From contig JBOHNM010000191.1 in the NCBI GenBank assembly GCA_050730675.1, forward strand, positions 1 to 6,494: 6,494 bases of DNA, in the 5' to 3' direction. The translations under genes and the position numbers were made by a program. Below, piece after piece: positions 5,105 through 6,494 of this stretch (positions are counted from its first letter, which is position 1; each line of letters opens with the position of its first letter). The DNA is from JBOHNM01 sp050730675 (GTDB taxonomy: Bacteria > Planctomycetota > Phycisphaerae > Phycisphaerales > UBA1924). The notes beneath the pieces are model-generated. The model saw only the letters and a list, made by a program, of their open reading frames with translations, was not told the DNA's origin and made no database searches.

Positions 5105-6494
5105 ATGCAAATCTCGAGGCTGCGTCTTTTCACCGCCAGTGCGGTAGCAATGTTGTTTTCAGCGAATCTCTCGGCGTTACAAGATCCGGGGTGCAAAGGT
5201 TGGGGCGGACAACATCAGGTATGTCCCATAGAGCGGATCGATTGGACTTATGCGCCCGAATGGTCGTTCGCACTGCGAACGCCCGACATGCGATTGGTGA
5301 ATGTTACGGCGAGCAGTCTTGCAGCCACAGCAAGTAGCCAATCACGTCAACAGAGACTGTGCAACACCAATGAGTGCGCGCCCACGATTTTGGAAGAAGG
5401 CGTGATCGACAACGACGGAACCTCCAGTGGTTCGGGCGCACTTGTCACCAGCGGCATTCTGGTGATGGCGAATCGGGGTGCTTCTGCAACATCTGCTCCC
5501 CAGGAAATTTGGGGAAACACGTGTACAGGATCGAATTCATCCATTTCGTTTGAGGCACACGTTCCGCCCACTTTGAATTCGACCGTTGTAGCTGGCTCGG
5601 GAGGGGCCTTGGCCAAGGGTTGCGAGTACCGGGCGACTACTCGAGGAGGCCCTGACGGTTGCGAGGCAGCGGTTTGGAGCTGGGGAAACGCCCGTGCTCG
5701 TTCGGGTGGGTGCCTCGCGGTTGAAGTCGAGCCGGTTCCTGATTCGAACCCAAGTGAAGATTTTTCGCTTGATTTGAGCGTTACTTCAACGTTGCTATTC
5801 AAGAAATCATACTCGTACTGCTTTGCAGAACCGTGCCTGGGTGCGCAGATTGATCCGCCGGTGCAGTTTCGTCCCAGCACATCGTTTGTGATTTCAGTCA
5901 CCCAACTCGATTCAATGGGCGCAGTGTGCTCCACAGTTTCGCGGCGATTGACTGCGACAATCGCGGAAAGCACGCCCGGTGTTCCGACGCCGGCATTGGC
6001 GGGCGACGTCGGGTCTTTTTCTTCGACGCTGCTTTTCGTCGAGTCGTACAACTTGGATGATCAGTTCGTTGTGGATGGGCAATGTCTGACCTTCGGGTAC
6101 ACTCGTGGGGCGAAGATTGTCGTCAGAAACACCGGGACCATTACGCTGAGCCGCAACTGCCGCCGTATCGAGTTTTGCTTGGCGGCCGAGGGGGCTTTGG
6201 CAAACGGTGATATTGACGGCGATGGAAACCCGGGAACCGGGCCGAATTATGATGACCGTGGACAACCGACTTGCAATGACTGGCTGGCCTTCTTGGCCGC
6301 CTACGGAAAATCAGTTGGCCAGTCCGGATACGTTTTGGCGGCAGACTTGAATTCCGACGGTGTGATCGACTATCACGACATGGCCATTCTGCGTCCCATG
6401 CTCGTTTCCGCCGGCTTGACTCGTTGCCTTCTCAACGTGAATCACACCGGCGCGGTCAATTGCAGCGATCGAGACGCCTTCCTAGCGGCGTTGG
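5105..6494 (+). CDS. Cys-rich secreted protein with C-terminal dockerin-like repeats (partial, 3' end outside window)
   Basis: The frame is open from 5105 to the window end (463 codons, no stop). Residues 1-24 are a signal peptide: basic MQISRLR, a hydrophobic core, and LSA before LQDPG. Residues 25 to about 365 form a Ser/Thr-rich, probably beta-rich region in which I recognise no family. It carries 14 cysteines, several near Gly or in pairs (LCNTNEC at the start, NCRRIEFC at the end), suggesting disulfides in an exported protein. From residue 368 come calcium-loop repeats: GDIDGDG (368-374) with an unusually long following segment, a canonical EF-hand loop DLNSDGVIDYHD (414-425) followed by MAILRPML, and a degenerate loop NVNHTGAVNCSD (444-455). 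This resembles type I dockerin-like C-termini common in Phycisphaerae, where they occur without classical cellulosomes and may tether proteins to a surface or matrix. Base and codon use is AT-richer than in the amylase (many tca, ttg, gat, aat codons). Export and dockerin likeness are well supported; function is unknown. Confidence 0.87.
   Translation, partial: MQISRLRLFTASAVAMLFSANLSALQDPGCKGWGGQHQVCPIERIDWTYAPEWSFALRTPDMRLVNVTASSLAATASSQSRQQRLCNTNECAPTILEEGVIDNDGTSSGSGALVTSGILVMANRGASATSAPQEIWGNTCTGSNSSISFEAHVPPTLNSTVVAGSGGALAKGCEYRATTRGGPDGCEAAVWSWGNARARSGGCLAVEVEPVPDSNPSEDFSLDLSVTSTLLFKKSYSYCFAEPCLGAQIDPPVQFRPSTSFVISVTQLDSMGAVCSTVSRRLTATIAESTPGVPTPALAGDVGSFSSTLLFVESYNLDDQFVVDGQCLTFGYTRGAKIVVRNTGTITLSRNCRRIEFCLAAEGALANGDIDGDGNPGTGPNYDDRGQPTCNDWLAFLAAYGKSVGQSGYVLAADLNSDGVIDYHDMAILRPMLVSAGLTRCLLNVNHTGAVNCSDRDAFLAAL
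6206..6494 (+). other. Dockerin-like calcium-binding repeat region of the Cys-rich protein
   Basis: Three Asp/Asn-rich loops occur in register. Loop 1 starts DIDGDGNPG (residue 369) and runs through PNYDDRGQPTCNDWLAFLAAYG, longer than the 12-residue norm. Loop 2, DLNSDGVIDYHD (414-425), has the ligands of a standard EF-hand loop. Loop 3, NVNHTGAVNCSD (444-455), has Asn at the first position and Thr at the fifth and is probably weak. Each is followed by a short helix-like segment (WLAFLAAYG, MAILRPML, RDAFLAAL). The region continues beyond the window. Confidence 0.7.

Noticed and set aside
5347..6051. 234-codon minus-strand open frame
   Set aside because: It is antisense to the Cys-rich dockerin gene, whose signal peptide, Shine-Dalgarno site and EF-hand loops show that the plus strand is the coding one.
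5105..6494. Cys-rich dockerin protein as part of a cellulosome together with the amylase
   Set aside because: The amylase has no dockerin or cohesin domain, no scaffoldin is visible, and dockerin-like ends in planctomycetes are widespread outside cellulosomes.

Overview
The window looks like chromosomal DNA of a planctomycete, most likely of the Phycisphaerae. The basis is a pseudopilin N-terminus of the type common in that group (AFTLIELLVVIAIIALL, followed by ILLPALAKAR), a secreted protein ending in dockerin-like EF-hand repeats, a secreted module with the SEIDA(I/V)Y and NVDIDFNGLN motifs, and high GC over most of the window. This assignment comes from recognising families, not from a marker gene.

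Layout: (1) 1-1351, minus strand: the N-terminal 450 codons of a secreted beta-rich protein of unknown function with an internal duplication of about 162 residues; its 3' end lies beyond base 1. (2) 1352-1588: its upstream region, with a Shine-Dalgarno site, a weak sigma70-like promoter and a perfect 14-bp inverted repeat that closely resembles a LacI/GalR-family operator. (3) 1589-3829, minus strand: an exported GH13 alpha-glucan hydrolase (neopullulanase / maltogenic amylase / cyclomaltodextrinase type) with its catalytic residues intact. (4) 3830-3940: a short divergent control region. (5) 3941-4897, plus strand: a complete type II pseudopilin-like protein. (6) 4898-5104: a lower-GC intergenic region with a probable terminator, a second inverted repeat and a Shine-Dalgarno site. 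(7) 5105-6494, plus strand: a Cys-rich secreted protein of unknown function ending in dockerin-like calcium-binding repeats, truncated by the window end.

All four genes encode exported or envelope-associated proteins. The amylase would cleave alpha-1,4-glucans outside the cytoplasm. The two partial genes are surface or secreted proteins of unknown role, and the pseudopilin belongs to a class very numerous in planctomycetes. The only hint of a functional link is the sugar-regulator-like operator between the amylase and the duplicated secreted protein. I see no CRISPR array, tRNA, rRNA, insertion sequence or phage gene, and no convincing new multi-gene system. The most useful leads are the operator-like palindrome, the duplicated module and the Cys-rich dockerin protein.
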